NCBI GenBank assembly: GCA_019918135.1
Contig: WBZZ01004819.1
Location: 79,501 to 143,500 of the forward strand
DNA length: 64,000 nucleotides
DNA from: Paulinella micropora
Taxonomy: Eukaryota; Cercozoa; Imbricatea; Euglyphida; Paulinellidae
Direction: 5' to 3'
Within the stretch, counting starts at the first letter, position 1, and each line of letters begins with the position of its first letter. A program made the position numbers and the translations under genes. This document shows positions 1 to 9,312 of this stretch, one piece after another. Under the pieces are notes generated by a model. It did no database searches. It saw only the letters and a list, made by a program, of their open reading frames with translations, and had not been told where the DNA came from.

Positions 1-917
1 GCAAAGAGCGTAGAGACCACTCCGCCCGCCTCGGCGGCATGTCCTTGCGCAATGGGCAAGACATGCCGCCGGATGCCACCGACCCAGAGCTCCCGGGCGC
101 CCGCCAGCTGCCCTCTGCGCTCTTGCGCATCCACGGGCCAGTAGAACACGGTCCCCAGTTTCCAGTCGTGGTGCCGAGTGGACGCCTCGCTGACGTGGAC
201 GTGCCCCAAATTCTCCACGTACCACACTTCGCTCTTCTTCAGGAGAAATCTGCTGTCCTCATAATGCAGCTGTAGGAGCCCGTTGTCTCGGCCGCCCGGG
301 CAAAACTCCTTTTCCAAGCGGAGCCAGCGTTCCGGGTGCTCTGCTATTTCATCTAGCACTTCGTACATTTTCTCTAGCAGCTTTTTTACGTTGGCAGTAG
401 GGCGTGGGTGCGTGATGGCCGCTGTTTCTTCTTGCTCCGTCATCCGGCCAGCGCGCTCGTATCCTGCTTGCACGTATTGGCTGTAGAGAAAGTCCCAGAC
501 TTCCGGGGAGACTGGCTCCGCGCTGGGCTCGAGCCACTCGAGCTGCGTATAGTTGCAGATCAGAGGAGGCACCCTGTGCTCAAAACCTTTTTGCGCGCGT
601 TGCCACGCCCCGAAGCGCAGCCAGGCAAGCGGTGTGTAGCAGGGCCCGGCGCGGCCTTGCTGGGCAGACCGGTTGGCAATGTCTCTGACTTCCGGCCTGG
701 CACTGTTCCACGCCGCCCGTTCGTTGCTAGCCCGGTAAATCGTCTGCAGCTCTGAGCAGGAGCGGATCGACTCCAAAAACACTGCCCAGAACACGATCTC
801 CCGCACGGCTACCTGTGCGACAAAAGCGCTGTGCTTTTCTTCGCCTCGCACAAGCAGCTCGGCCACGGGGCGGCGGGGCCGGCCCCGGAAGCAACGCGGG
901 CAAGGCAAAGAAGACAT
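1..917 (-). CDS. Unknown viral protein, 3' end beyond the window
   Basis: An uninterrupted minus-strand frame runs from an ATG at 917 off the left edge of the window, giving at least 305 residues without a stop. The N-terminus has a CPRC pair (residues 6-9). The middle is rich in Trp, Arg and Glu, and the later part is mixed alpha/beta-like. I recognise no family. The frame is clean, with no frameshift, unlike most long genes in this window, so it may be the least damaged gene here. Upstream, 918-1069 is a G-run and T-run leader that ends at the AT-rich element, so its promoter region may have been cut by the rearrangement at about 1075. Coding is inferred from frame length and composition only. 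Confidence 0.6.
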   Translation of the reverse strand, partial: MSSLPCPRCFRGRPRRPVAELLVRGEEKHSAFVAQVAVREIVFWAVFLESIRSCSELQTIYRASNERAAWNSARPEVRDIANRSAQQGRAGPCYTPLAWLRFGAWQRAQKGFEHRVPPLICNYTQLEWLEPSAEPVSPEVWDFLYSQYVQAGYERAGRMTEQEETAAITHPRPTANVKKLLEKMYEVLDEIAEHPERWLRLEKEFCPGGRDNGLLQLHYEDSRFLLKKSEVWYVENLGHVHVSEASTRHHDWKLGTVFYWPVDAQERRGQLAGARELWVGGIRRHVLPIAQGHAAEAGGVVSTLF

Positions 918-1075
918 GTACTTTGGGGGGGGGGGGGTTTCTCTTACCTTTTTTTGGTTTTTTTTGAAGACTAAACATTTCAAAACGAGACTGAATTTCA
1001 TTTCTGTGTGCGTAGCTCTGAAAGCCTCCTGCCCCCCCCCTCCCCGCCCCCCACACCCTTCCGCGCCAGACAGAT

Positions 1076-1609
1076 ATGAAAATAGGAAAAGATGAAAACC
1101 TTGAAGGTATAACATATACAAGTTTTATTCCAATATTGGTCAGTGCTTTTCAACACGTGGCGGAAAAGGTGATTAATTTAGAAAAAGAAAATAAACTTTT
1201 ACTCAATATATTACAAGACCAAGCAAACCAATTAGCAGAAATCCAGCGGAAGTATTCCCTTCTAATGCCCCCTAGATTACACCCACCACCACCAATCATA
1301 GAGACGGAAGACCTCACACCAGAGTTGAAGAACCGTGTTTTAGACCTCTCGCTAAAGAATGAGGAAAAAAAAATTGACCACGAATTGGAAGATAACTGGT
1401 CGTGCTGTTGTATAAAAAACAGACCGACCGACAGCAGAATGATTAAGTATCTTTTTCAAATGGCTATCATTATAGCAATCATTACAATTTGTTTAGCAAA
1501 ACTCGCTTATCATTACTTGCCGTGCGAGCAGACTAATGTCTATGTCGGTATCCTTACACTCTTAATCGGCATCGTGCTTCCTTCTCCTTCTTCTAGCTCA
1601 AAGAAGTGA
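1076..1609 (+). pseudogene. Tailspike C-terminal fragment: S74 chaperone tail plus transmembrane segments
   Basis: The 177-residue frame starts at the junction with GC-rich viral DNA. Its first 40 residues (YTSFIPILVSA then a heptad-like EKVINLEKENKLL) match what normally follows the peptidase S74 / intramolecular-chaperone core: the motif usually written (L)xYTxFIPxLxxAIQ and a trimeric coiled coil. A proline-rich linker (residues 63-75), a charged stretch, a CCC cluster and two hydrophobic segments (about 122-148 and 156-172) follow. The missing core lies at 10091-10380 on the minus strand. This fragment is the lost 3' end of that gene, separated by an inversion. A membrane anchor after the chaperone coil is unusual for a tailspike. 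I infer it is no longer functional. Confidence 0.75.
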
Positions 1610-1867
1610 GCATTCATACAAATATATTTTATACCAAGAACTGTCGCTGGCACAGATTAGCGGGATAGCTTCATCCCAACTAACACACCAATCACTCATC
1701 GGCTTATATACACATTTAAATTTTGTTTCTTTTCCTTTTTGAGTACAATAAAAACAACTTTCATTCTTTTTTTCGCTGACCCGTGAATAGAAATCACAGG
1801 CGGTCCGAGCAGAAATATTAATTAATAAAAAGTTTATGAGTAGTAATATAGAGGGCATCACAATCAA
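1598..1867 (-). CDS. Possible small secreted Cys-containing protein
   Basis: An 89-residue minus-strand frame fills the gap between the tailspike fragment and the next plus-strand gene, overlapping both ends slightly. It starts with a strongly hydrophobic segment (MIVMPSILLLINFLLINIS) that looks like a signal peptide or membrane anchor, followed by a Cys- and Trp-containing ectodomain (FYC, KCVY, DWCVSW). No family is recognised. AT-rich DNA can give hydrophobic frames by chance, so this is a weak call resting on the signal-like start and the otherwise empty interval. Confidence 0.3.
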   Translation of the reverse strand: MIVMPSILLLINFLLINISARTACDFYSRVSEKKNESCFYCTQKGKETKFKCVYKPMSDWCVSWDEAIPLICASDSSWYKIYLYECSLL

Positions 1868-2243
1868 AACCAGTGGAGGTATGGCAGACTATAAATACCA
1901 AAAAATTATTTTTCTGAGTAATGATTTTGTTGGCAATAGCAAGACATTCGACAAAAGCATTCAAATGAACTTTACACCAACCAGAATGAATGTTAAGTTT
2001 ATCCACTATATGAACAATGCGGGCGAGACGAAAGCAAAAATCCTTCATATGGACCGCATTGGGATTATTGGCACATTCGCTGATAGCAACACAGCAAACA
2101 TTTCAAATCTCGGCTACAACTTGGGAATGGTAAATTGGACAGATGGCCAATACACTTTTAAAGTGCTTAAAACGGACAATGGCGATATTGAGACTGAAGC
2201 ACTGGGCGGAAGAATTGTAGTGTGCCTTGAGTTCCTCGGATAA
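1836..2243 (+). CDS. Unknown small PLV protein
   Basis: A 135-residue intact frame with an AT-rich leader containing TTAATTAATAAAAAG just before the ATG. The protein has alternating beta-type segments (YQKIIFLSND, MNVKFIHYM, GGRIVVCLEFLG) and no membrane segment, which suggests a small beta-sandwich such as a minor virion component. That is inference; no motif fixes a function. It lies between the tailspike end and the HNH nuclease in the same orientation. It has no internal stop, unlike most frames of this element. Confidence 0.55.
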   Translation: MSSNIEGITIKTSGGMADYKYQKIIFLSNDFVGNSKTFDKSIQMNFTPTRMNVKFIHYMNNAGETKAKILHMDRIGIIGTFADSNTANISNLGYNLGMVNWTDGQYTFKVLKTDNGDIETEALGGRIVVCLEFLG

Positions 2244-2277
2244 AATGAATTTCATATTAAAGACAGAATAAAGAATA

Positions 2278-3089
2278 ATGACGGAGGAAGTTAAGCACGA
2301 GAAATGCAACAAATGTAAATGTTGGAGACTACCGGCACAATTTATGAACGACAAAGGGCGACGACTTGAAACATGTGAAGATTGTAGAAGGAGGAATAGA
2401 ACAATAACAGATAAATACAAATGCGAGCACAAAAGGTATAAATATCATTGCAAAGATTGCGGTGGAAGTCAAGTATGTGAACATAAAAGAGAGCGGACTA
2501 AATGTAAAGAATGTGATGGTGGCTCAATATGTGAACATAAAAGAGTACGGAGTACATGTAAAGAATGTGGCGGTGGCTCATTATATGAACATAACAAACG
2601 AAGAAGCATATATAAAGAATGTGGCGGTGGTTCATTATGCGAGCATGATAGAGTTAAAATACACTGTAAAGAATTTGGAGGAAGTCAAGTATGCGAACAT
2701 AATAAAATAAGGAGTGTATGTAAAGTGTGTGGTGGAGCTTCTATATGCGAGCATGATAAAGAAAGAAGAAATTGTAAAGAATGCGATCCAAAAAGTTATA
2801 TATCTAATATTGTCGGAAGTAGAATTTGCGATGCTCTTAAAAAGATAAAAAAGAAAAATCAATTGATTATCTCGGGTGTGCAATTGAAGAATTTAAATTA
2901 CACATTGAAAATCAATTTAAGGAAGGTATGACATGGGATAATTATGGTGAATGACATATTGACCATATCGTTCCGTTAAAATATGAAAAATCAACTTTAG
3001 AGGAAACAATTAAACGACTTCATTTTACAAATACACAACCAATGTGGGCGAAAGAAAATTTTGCTAAAGGAAATAGATTTATAGGATAA
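2278..3089 (+). pseudogene. Zinc-repeat HNH endonuclease, broken
   Basis: The N-terminal part has a CxxC...CxxC zinc motif (CNKCKCW to CEDC), then about seven repeats of the form CEHxRxxxxCKECGGS, a Cys/His ribbon common in giant-virus and algal nucleases. The C-terminal part, in another frame, is an HNH domain: YLGC, FKxHIExQF, GMTWDNYGE, HIDHIVPL, LHFTNTQPMWAKEN. Lesions: a one-base loss in the A run near 2840 shifts the frame; an in-frame TGA at 2952-2954 sits where the family has Trp (GE-W-HIDH); two repeat cysteines are Tyr (LYEH, IYKEC) and one is Phe (KEFGG). A complete copy would be a homing-type or self-mobility nuclease. The decay is visible directly; the role is known from the family. 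Confidence 0.8.
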
Positions 3090-3098
3090 TATATAGCG

Positions 3099-3798
3099 AT
3101 GGAGAAAATCAATAGTGTATTGGTGAAACCAATCAAGCAAAACGACCGACAAAAAGACCCGTATTGTTATTATTGCCAGCTCAATACACAAGGACCACAT
3201 TTACAAAGAAATGGTGAAACACTTCAAGAAGAAGGGAAACCCGATGGCGATATACACATATTTGAAAACGGATGGATACAGTGTGATTGATTACGAGTTA
3301 GACAAGCTCAATAAGCCAGACGAAGAGCAAGAAGAAGGCGAAATTGTTCAGGATGGTAAAGAAGAACCGAAGCCGAAGTTTCTTTATTTTGGTAGAGATA
3401 GTGAAAAGAAAAAGCAAGAAGCCCTAGCGGAGAGACCGAGCAAATACATTACACCAGAAGTCGTGTTCGTGCTAGACGACCTTGGAAGCGGCTTAAGGGA
3501 TAAGTCTGTTAGTGATTTGTTGAAGCGGAACAGGCATTTCAAGTCAAAGGTGATTATGAGTTCGCAATACCTAAACGACTTACGGCCTGAGGCGATTAAA
3601 CAGCTGGACTACCTACTCATTTTTCCTGGTCAGAGTGTGGATAAAATAGAACTCGTGTATAAACATTTGGACCTAGGCTACGATCTTGAATACTTAATTG
3701 AAAAATATCACCAGGCCACCAGGGAACGGTTTAACTTTTTATATGTGGATGCTGTGTCTGATGAACTAAGGCAAAATTTCAATGAACGATTTTTGTAA
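3099..3798 (+). pseudogene. Packaging ATPase (A32/FtsK-HerA type), P-loop missing
   Basis: The body matches PLV/virophage genome-packaging ATPases: an early strand TRIVIIASSIHKD followed by YKEMVKHFKKKGN, a Walker B strand VVFVLDDLG, the following KVIMSSQYLNDL (sensor-type Ser-Gln), and a C-terminal FLYVDAVSD...FNERF. The start MEKINSVLVKP at 3099 is in a different frame from the body, and only about a dozen codons separate it from the strand that normally follows the P-loop by dozens of residues. No GxxGxGKT/S is present. The nucleotide-binding loop has therefore been deleted and the frame shifted, so the protein is dead. It sits between the nuclease and the small basic protein, all in one direction. 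Confidence 0.75.
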
Positions 3799-3832
3799 TT
3801 TTATTATTGATTTTTTTCAGAACTAAATATAG

Positions 3833-4143
3833 ATGCCAACATCACCAGTGATTATCAGTAGTCCATCAGGTTACAATATCGGAATTAACCCTTCACCAGT
3901 CAAAATGCCACAAGCAGGAGGAAGAAAGAAGAAAGGAAAAAAGAAACAAACGGTAAAATTAACTGGGCGAAAGTAGAAAAAACAGCCAGAAATATTGAAA
4001 GATGGTTGAGAAAGAACAAAGCAATTTCAAGAGGAGCTACATTTTTAAGCGATGTCGGAGTGCCTTATGCTGATCGTGTAGCAAAGGCGGCGGCGAAACA
4101 AGGATACGGCAAGCAACGAGGAGGAGCTGTTAAGTTTTGTTAA
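3833..4143 (+). pseudogene. Small basic virion-type protein, frameshifted
   Basis: The first frame (3833-3976, 47 residues) ends in a lysine-rich run; the second (about 3955-4143) continues as a helical basic segment (EKTARNIERWLRKNKAI) and ends with GYGKQRGGAVKF. A frameshift near 3950, in the AAAAAGAAA tract, separates them. The C-terminal RGGA resembles substrates of adenovirus-like proteases (xxGG-x sites), and basic peptides of this kind act as DNA-condensing or internal capsid proteins in adenoviruses and PLVs. That role is inference from composition and from the neighbouring protease. Confidence 0.5.
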
Positions 4144-4210
4144 CCCCCTCCGTTGTGGTTTTGTATTAAACTAAACTTTCTATTAATTTTTTTTCGCTAA
4201 CAACATACAT

Positions 4211-5770
4211 ATGAAAAAATTAAGAAGAGGAGGTGCGGAGGCGAAGAATCTGCGAAAACAACGACCGCCGAGGATATACAGAACCAAAGATGGCCGACCA
4301 TCTATTAAAGTGAAATGCAAACGAGCATATCTCAACTTTGGCGAGAAAACGAATGATCTTTCAACACTTCAAATTGTTAAACTTTTTTTGAAATATATGG
4401 GCAAGAAGAAAAGAACCACCCCTACAAGCGAAAAACCCGCGAGAAAGTAATTAAGTCCGACTTCAATCGTCTTGAACACGAGAACCGAAACCAGATACAA
4501 GACAACCTACAAAAAAAAATATGAACTGATACACGACGAGGAACAAAAGGAAAAGAAGAAAAGGGAAGAGATAGAAAAAGAAAAGACAAGGTTGGAAATA
4601 AAAGAAATGAAAGACCTTGAAGAGAAAAAAGAAGAAAAGAAAAGAAGAGAGAGGAAGGAGGATGCTGAAATAAAGGAAAGACAAGAAGAAAAGAAAAGAG
4701 AGATTAAAAGGTTGAAACGAATAAACGAAGAACTCAGATAATTCCAAAAAAACTAAAAGGCTTTTATTAATACCACCAAAAAATAACAATAATTACAGTA
4801 AAAGCCCACAACGAGCTCGGGAAAAACCTCCGTCGTCTGATACTAAGGTAGAAGATATAACTCCACAATGGAATGCAAATCTAAGTAAGATTGAGCGTTT
4901 ACAGCGAGAAAAAATAGTTAATGAGATGGTTGAAAGCTCTGTCTAGAATAGAGGTGATAACAAAAAAACTAACAAGCAAATCATTCAAGATTTAGAAAAA
5001 GCTGGTATTGTAGTTATCCTTGTCAAGGGAGGAAAAGTTGTTAATTACAAAAAGACTTTACAATTTTTATTCAAACACGAAACAACGAAAAATATCAAAA
5101 CATCTGCGGAAGGATGGGCTTCATTTAATGCTTGGATAGAAAAGAAAACGAAGCAAGCAGAACCACATCAACAACAACAACAACAACAATAACAACCAGG
5201 ACCAGAACCACAACCAGGACCAGAACCAGAAGAACAGCCACCAGCAGGCAATGAGGATGTGAAAGACTTAATAAATCAATTCCAAAATACGCCACCAGCT
5301 TTAGAAGATGATGTCATTAAAAATCAAGGTGGGGAAGGCTTCCGCGGGCTAATGACGGATGAAATAGACGACATTATGAAAAAGCACGATTGGTATTTAG
5401 GGACAGTAGCGAGCGATGAAATAAACGCATTAAAACCAGAAAAATGAAAGAAGTATGGTTTTATAATGAACTTGGATAAGTCTAGTCAAGCGGGCTCACA
5501 TTGGATTGCTGTTTGGGTTGACATCATTAAAGACAACTCCGCTCGCACTGTATAAACCGACTGACCTATTTCAACACCAAATGAAACAGCTTATTGAAAA
5601 GAGTAAGCCGAGCACATACCTGCTTATGAAGGTTAATCAGGTTAAAAACCAAAGTGACACAACAGACTGCGGGTGACACAGTATTAGGTTTTTGTTAGAA
5701 AGAGCGAAAGGGAACCGCTTTAAATTTGCTAGCGGTTTCACAGACTTAAAAGCAGACCGTATCTTGACCA
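4211..5770 (+). pseudogene. Coiled-coil plus adenain-like cysteine protease, multiply interrupted
   Basis: One long frame with lesions. It begins MKKLRRGGAEAKN (4211), passes a TAA at 4448-4450, and enters a highly charged coiled coil (to about 4735). After a one-base shift it continues as an Asn/Pro-rich linker, TAG at 4944-4946, a poly-Gln run ending in TAA at 5190-5192, a PGPEP linker, then the protease. The protease shows YGFIMNLDKSS, the catalytic His in SGSHWIAVWVD, and the catalytic Cys in TTDCG-stop-HSIRFLL. TGA at 5445-5447 and TGA at 5674-5676 interrupt it, the latter directly after DCG, and a frame change lies near 5545. The family matures capsid precursors. The last residues run into the kinase gene, so the 3' end is lost. 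It could be two genes originally. Confidence 0.7.
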
Positions 5771-7068
5771 GAGAACGGGCGGAAGAGAGGGCCCCCGCGC
5801 TCGAGGGCGAGCTAATCCAAGTCGACTCTGGTGCTCACGTTGAGCCGGACGCCGGCCTCGTTGAATTCCATGGCCGGGCTTTTCCTGACGGGATCCAGCT
5901 GCGCTCATGTTCATTCAAAGATTTTAATGACCTCAGGCACAAGCGGGGGGAAGTGGAGTATGAATACCTGAAAGGCCAAACCGCGCGGGGCGTAGACTTC
6001 TTGGAAAATACGATTGTCTACAAGATTGTATACAAGGGCAAGACAATGGTGCTAAAGCTTTCGAAAGATTCGGACTTCGGCCCGGCCATGTCCGAGGCGG
6101 GCATTCAGAGCTTTCTGCACACAAAATCGCCCAATTACGTGCCGGAAGTGCTGTCCCTCTTTGTCCTAGCGTTTCCGCATTCAAATAACAGGCGCCTCCT
6201 AGTAACGTGCGCGGCCTGGGCGGGGCACAGCTTTTTTTCGTCCGTGCCTACATTTGGCGCAGGAATGCCTGCTGTATTGATGCAAGGGCTTGGCATCGTG
6301 CTAGACATGCTGGCAACCAACGGTATCATGGTGTGGGACATGGCTCTGCAAAATATGCTCTGGTCCAATGATGACAAGATCCAGTTTATCGACTTTGAGC
6401 CATCGCGCGCAGCACTTTTTGTCGAACAGAAGGCGCCCTGCAGGAGGGCCCGGCGGTTGCACGCGGAGCTCAAAGATAAAGCCATCGAGGTTGCTGACGT
6501 CATCGCGTTCTCCAACGCAGTCAGTTGCTGGGCGGCGCTGCAAGGCTCGATGCTGCCACTCTATTTGCCAAAAGATTTCCCGTCAGAAGAAATCAAAGGC
6601 CAGGCAATAAAGCTTCTCAAACCGAGGCTCAAGTCAAAAGGAGAGAATTGGTTGGCTTTGTGCGGTGTCTGCGCCATCTGGTGGATGGATCTCTCCAATA
6701 CGCACCCAGATACCCACCCCCTTTTCACGACGTTTAATTACATGCTGCTCAGAGAACCGTCTTATTATTGGCCTGCAGATTGTAAACTCAGACACTTGTT
6801 TAGCGAACGCCGGTCTGTCGACGCAAAAGATTCCTACCTCTGCGAAACAGGATTTCTTGTCAGACAGTCATCACGGGCGGGCCCGGGAGATCCAGAGTTT
6901 CGGTTCAGTGACAATCAATTCAAGCATCCGTTCCATGACGTGCTCTTAGTACAACAAAAAATACCACAGCAGGACCCGTGGAATTATCTGCGTGAAATGT
7001 GCTACGAGTTCTTGCAGTTGCTCGTCTACGCCATGACCAATAAGGAGGGCAAACAGCTCTTTCCTTAA
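5770..7068 (+). CDS. Protein-kinase-fold protein, 5' end lost at the element junction
   Basis: A GC-balanced viral frame of about 430 residues with protein-kinase landmarks in order: VYKIVYKGKTMVLKLSK (beta-3 Lys at 6055-6057), SEAGIQSF (candidate alpha-C Glu), a catalytic loop VWDMALQNMLW (Asp 6337-6339, Asn 6352-6354; the usual HRD is WDM), and IQFIDFEPS (Asp 6391-6393) in place of DFG. The frame is open upstream into protease sequence, with no ATG between the junction and 6046, so the original start codon was removed when the mobile element broke the gene. The C-terminal half (about 6480-7068) is unassigned. The next gene is its paralogue. Substrates are unknown; large DNA viruses often package such kinases. 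Confidence 0.65.
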   Translation, partial: RERAEERAPALEGELIQVDSGAHVEPDAGLVEFHGRAFPDGIQLRSCSFKDFNDLRHKRGEVEYEYLKGQTARGVDFLENTIVYKIVYKGKTMVLKLSKDSDFGPAMSEAGIQSFLHTKSPNYVPEVLSLFVLAFPHSNNRRLLVTCAAWAGHSFFSSVPTFGAGMPAVLMQGLGIVLDMLATNGIMVWDMALQNMLWSNDDKIQFIDFEPSRAALFVEQKAPCRRARRLHAELKDKAIEVADVIAFSNAVSCWAALQGSMLPLYLPKDFPSEEIKGQAIKLLKPRLKSKGENWLALCGVCAIWWMDLSNTHPDTHPLFTTFNYMLLREPSYYWPADCKLRHLFSERRSVDAKDSYLCETGFLVRQSSRAGPGDPEFRFSDNQFKHPFHDVLLVQQKIPQQDPWNYLREMCYEFLQLLVYAMTNKEGKQLFP

Positions 7069-7208
7069 CCGCGGGGTTTTAGCAGAAGCGTCACCAAATG
7101 TAGCCGCGGCCCAACCCTTGTTTTTTTCCATCCTCCCTTCTCCTCCTTTCCCCGCTCCTTCCTTTTTTTGGCGACCCTTGCGCCTCCCCCCTAACTCCGC
7201 CCTCTACC

Positions 7209-7240
<32 letters not shown>

Positions 7241-7526
7241 CCAACCAGCCTTATCCCCCCCGCGAGTTTGGGCGCGCGAACGGGGCCACTCTCCCCGCCC
7301 CCTTGCTACAACTGTAAAACAAATATTCCTCCCTTCCCGTCAAACAAGCAAATAATATATTGCACACACCTCCGGCCCCCCCCCCCCCACCCGTTCCCCC
7401 CGCACAAAAAAAGAAGGAGTGTGCGGTGGTCCCGGAGGGGGGGCCGTGAATAGTACCGACTACACAAAAGAATTAAGAAAAACAGTCCCCGCTTCCCCCG
7501 CCCTGCCGTTCCACCGTTCAGTAGTT
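7069..7526. other. Spacer between kinase and pseudokinase
   Basis: Pyrimidine-rich and low-complexity: T runs, a CTCTCTCT/ACACAC tract near 7210-7240, C runs and a short AT-rich stretch AATAATATATTGC near 7350-7365 that could be promoter-like for the next gene. No convincing coding frame. Confidence 0.4.
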
Positions 7527-9013
7527 ATGCAGTCACCGGGGTCGGCACACGACACAGCCGTGGAGGATCTGGAACAGAACCTCAAGGACGCCGAAGGGCG
7601 CCTGGGTTTGCAACTGCTGGAAAGCCTCTTGGCGGCTCCACTTGCCCAGCCTGGCGGCGACAACGACAAGAAATTCGAGCCACCAAATCTCGACCAAATT
7701 ATGGAACACCAGGCTTCCTCCCAAAAGCAAGCCTTGAAAATCCTGACACAGCCAAGCCTCGTTCTGGACCGCCTGACAATTACAGCAGCAGGAATGCTGC
7801 AGAATTCAGACCCTGGCTTGTTTGTCACCAAGAACGATCGATATTTCCCCGACGGTTTGGAGGTGCCGGTGTGTTTGGAAAGCAAATTCTTTCGATTCGT
7901 CAAGGCCCAAGCTTACCTCGAATTATTGGACATGACCGACATGATCCAGAGACCCGAATCATCTGATCTGACCAGGCTGTGGTTGATCAGGGGAGAATCG
8001 GTCATTGTCAATAAAAGCACAGACTTTCTCGCGGGGCGAAAGAACTGGAACGAAATAGCCCTGCAGCTGTACATGCACTCAGTTTTGCCCGGCTTTGTAG
8101 CGCCGGTGGTCGGCGTGTTTGCGGTAGTCGACCGCCTCCTCGTACCCACGCGAGGGTACTTGTATTATTGCTGCCAAGAGGCGGCCTACAGGAGCTTGCA
8201 AGCACGAGCCGACATCGACCCCGAGACGCTTCTTCCGGCGCTGGCGGAGGGAATGCAGATCTTGCTACGAAGCCTGGCTGAAAAACAGATTTTATATTGG
8301 GGCCTGTGTCAGCACAGATGTTATTGGGGCATAGAGGACAGAATCCGCTTTCGTCGATTTGGGACTAGCAGCATGGCTTTCTTGGTGACGACGAAGACAC
8401 GCCCGTTACAACGACAAGATTCCGAGCTGTTGCACTTTGTTCGACAAGAAAACGCCAAACTGAAAGTAAAAGACATTACCATGCTCTCTAACGCCGCGAG
8501 CCTTTGCGCCGCGCTGCCCCCGAAATGGTTACGGGGCCTGCGCTCACAACGGCTGTTGCAAAACGCCCTGCTGCAGGTCGAGCTGGCCTGCAAGGGTCAC
8601 GTGCGCACTGTGGTGGGCGGACGCGGGGACGGAGCAACGAGCGGGGCCCCTGCTCTACGCGCTAAATTACTTGTTTGACTTACGGATAGGATGGGAACAG
8701 GGCCGCACGCCGCTACACAAAGTTAGCTGGCTTGACAAAAAAAAAGCAAGCTACGACAATTGTGCGGACTAGCTACCTCGGTTCTGTCCTTTACCAAGCA
8801 GGTTTGTTGGGGCTGTACGAAAACGGCATCTACCGCACAACAGGAACTGCCAATGAAGCGCGCGAGCGGTTGTCGAGGTACGCCAAAGGCCAAACGGACC
8901 CGAGGTCCGTCTTGCGCACCTGTTGTTTCGAGGTCCTGCAACTGCTCATTGCGCACTTTGAGCAGAGAGAACCCCTTGCAGACAAACCCCCCTTGGTAGG
9001 GATCCCCGTTTGA
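7527..9013 (+). CDS. Pseudokinase paralogue of the upstream kinase, frameshifted near its end
   Basis: The ATG at 7527 (MQSPGSAHDTAVEDL) is preferred because the upstream frame is low-complexity. Paralogy with the preceding kinase is visible at several anchors: YFPDGLEVPV versus FPDGIQLRS, LKVKDITMLSNAASLCAAL versus IEVADVIAFSNAVSCWAAL, and LLYALNYLFDLR versus the kinase's LFTTFNYMLLRE. The catalytic loop is degenerate (WGLCQHRCYWG where the kinase has WDMALQNMLW), so the Asp and Asn are gone, and DFE is replaced by FRRFGTSS. Two shifts occur late, near 8620 and in the A9 run at about 8740. The last part (QTDPRSVLRTCCFEVLQLL) matches the kinase's QQDPWNYLREMCYEFLQLL. It is probably a regulatory partner or a dead duplicate. 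Confidence 0.6.
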
Positions 9014-9312
9014 AGAAGAAGGAAAAAAGAAGCAAGCATGCAATAAAAAACAACAAAAGGCAAAAAGAAAGAGAAGGGTGTCCGATTTACTGCAAAAAAA
9101 AATTTTTGTATTAAATAGCCACATTCCTTAATATAGCTCTTCGGCCAATCCTTTGGTTGCCAATTTCGCCGGCACTCTTTTTTTGTGTGTGTGTGTGGGG
9201 GGGGGGGCTCTGGTTTGAGCAGACGGCGGGGAACAGACTGGTTCGCAGAAGGTCCTTTTCTTTCTTTTTTTGTTTGCAGTCTTTTTTTTGTTACTCCGGA
9301 CTCTCTCCTTTT
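9014..9312. other. Convergent intergenic spacer
   Basis: Holds A-rich and T-rich tracts (AATAAAAAACAACAAAA near 9041, AAAAAAAAATTTTTGTATTAAATAG near 9092) and a GTGTGTGTG(G)n run near 9186. The A/T tracts could act as 3' end signals for the two convergent genes. No coding frame is supported. Confidence 0.4.

Larger units (their letters stand above)
1070..5770 (+). mobile_element. Decayed polinton-like virus, fragment 1 (tailspike C-terminus to protease)
   Basis: Composition switches abruptly from GC-rich to AT-rich at about 1070 and back at about 5770. The block carries the genes of a polinton-like virus or virophage in one orientation: the C-terminal end of an S74 tailspike, a small unknown protein, a zinc-repeat HNH nuclease, an FtsK/HerA-type packaging ATPase, a small basic protein and an adenain-like cysteine protease. 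No terminal inverted repeat is visible and the block begins and ends inside genes, so it is a fragment. Fragment 2 (10091-14262) supplies the rest. No major capsid protein or polymerase gene is visible. It is inserted in or next to the kinase gene that follows. Confidence 0.85.
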
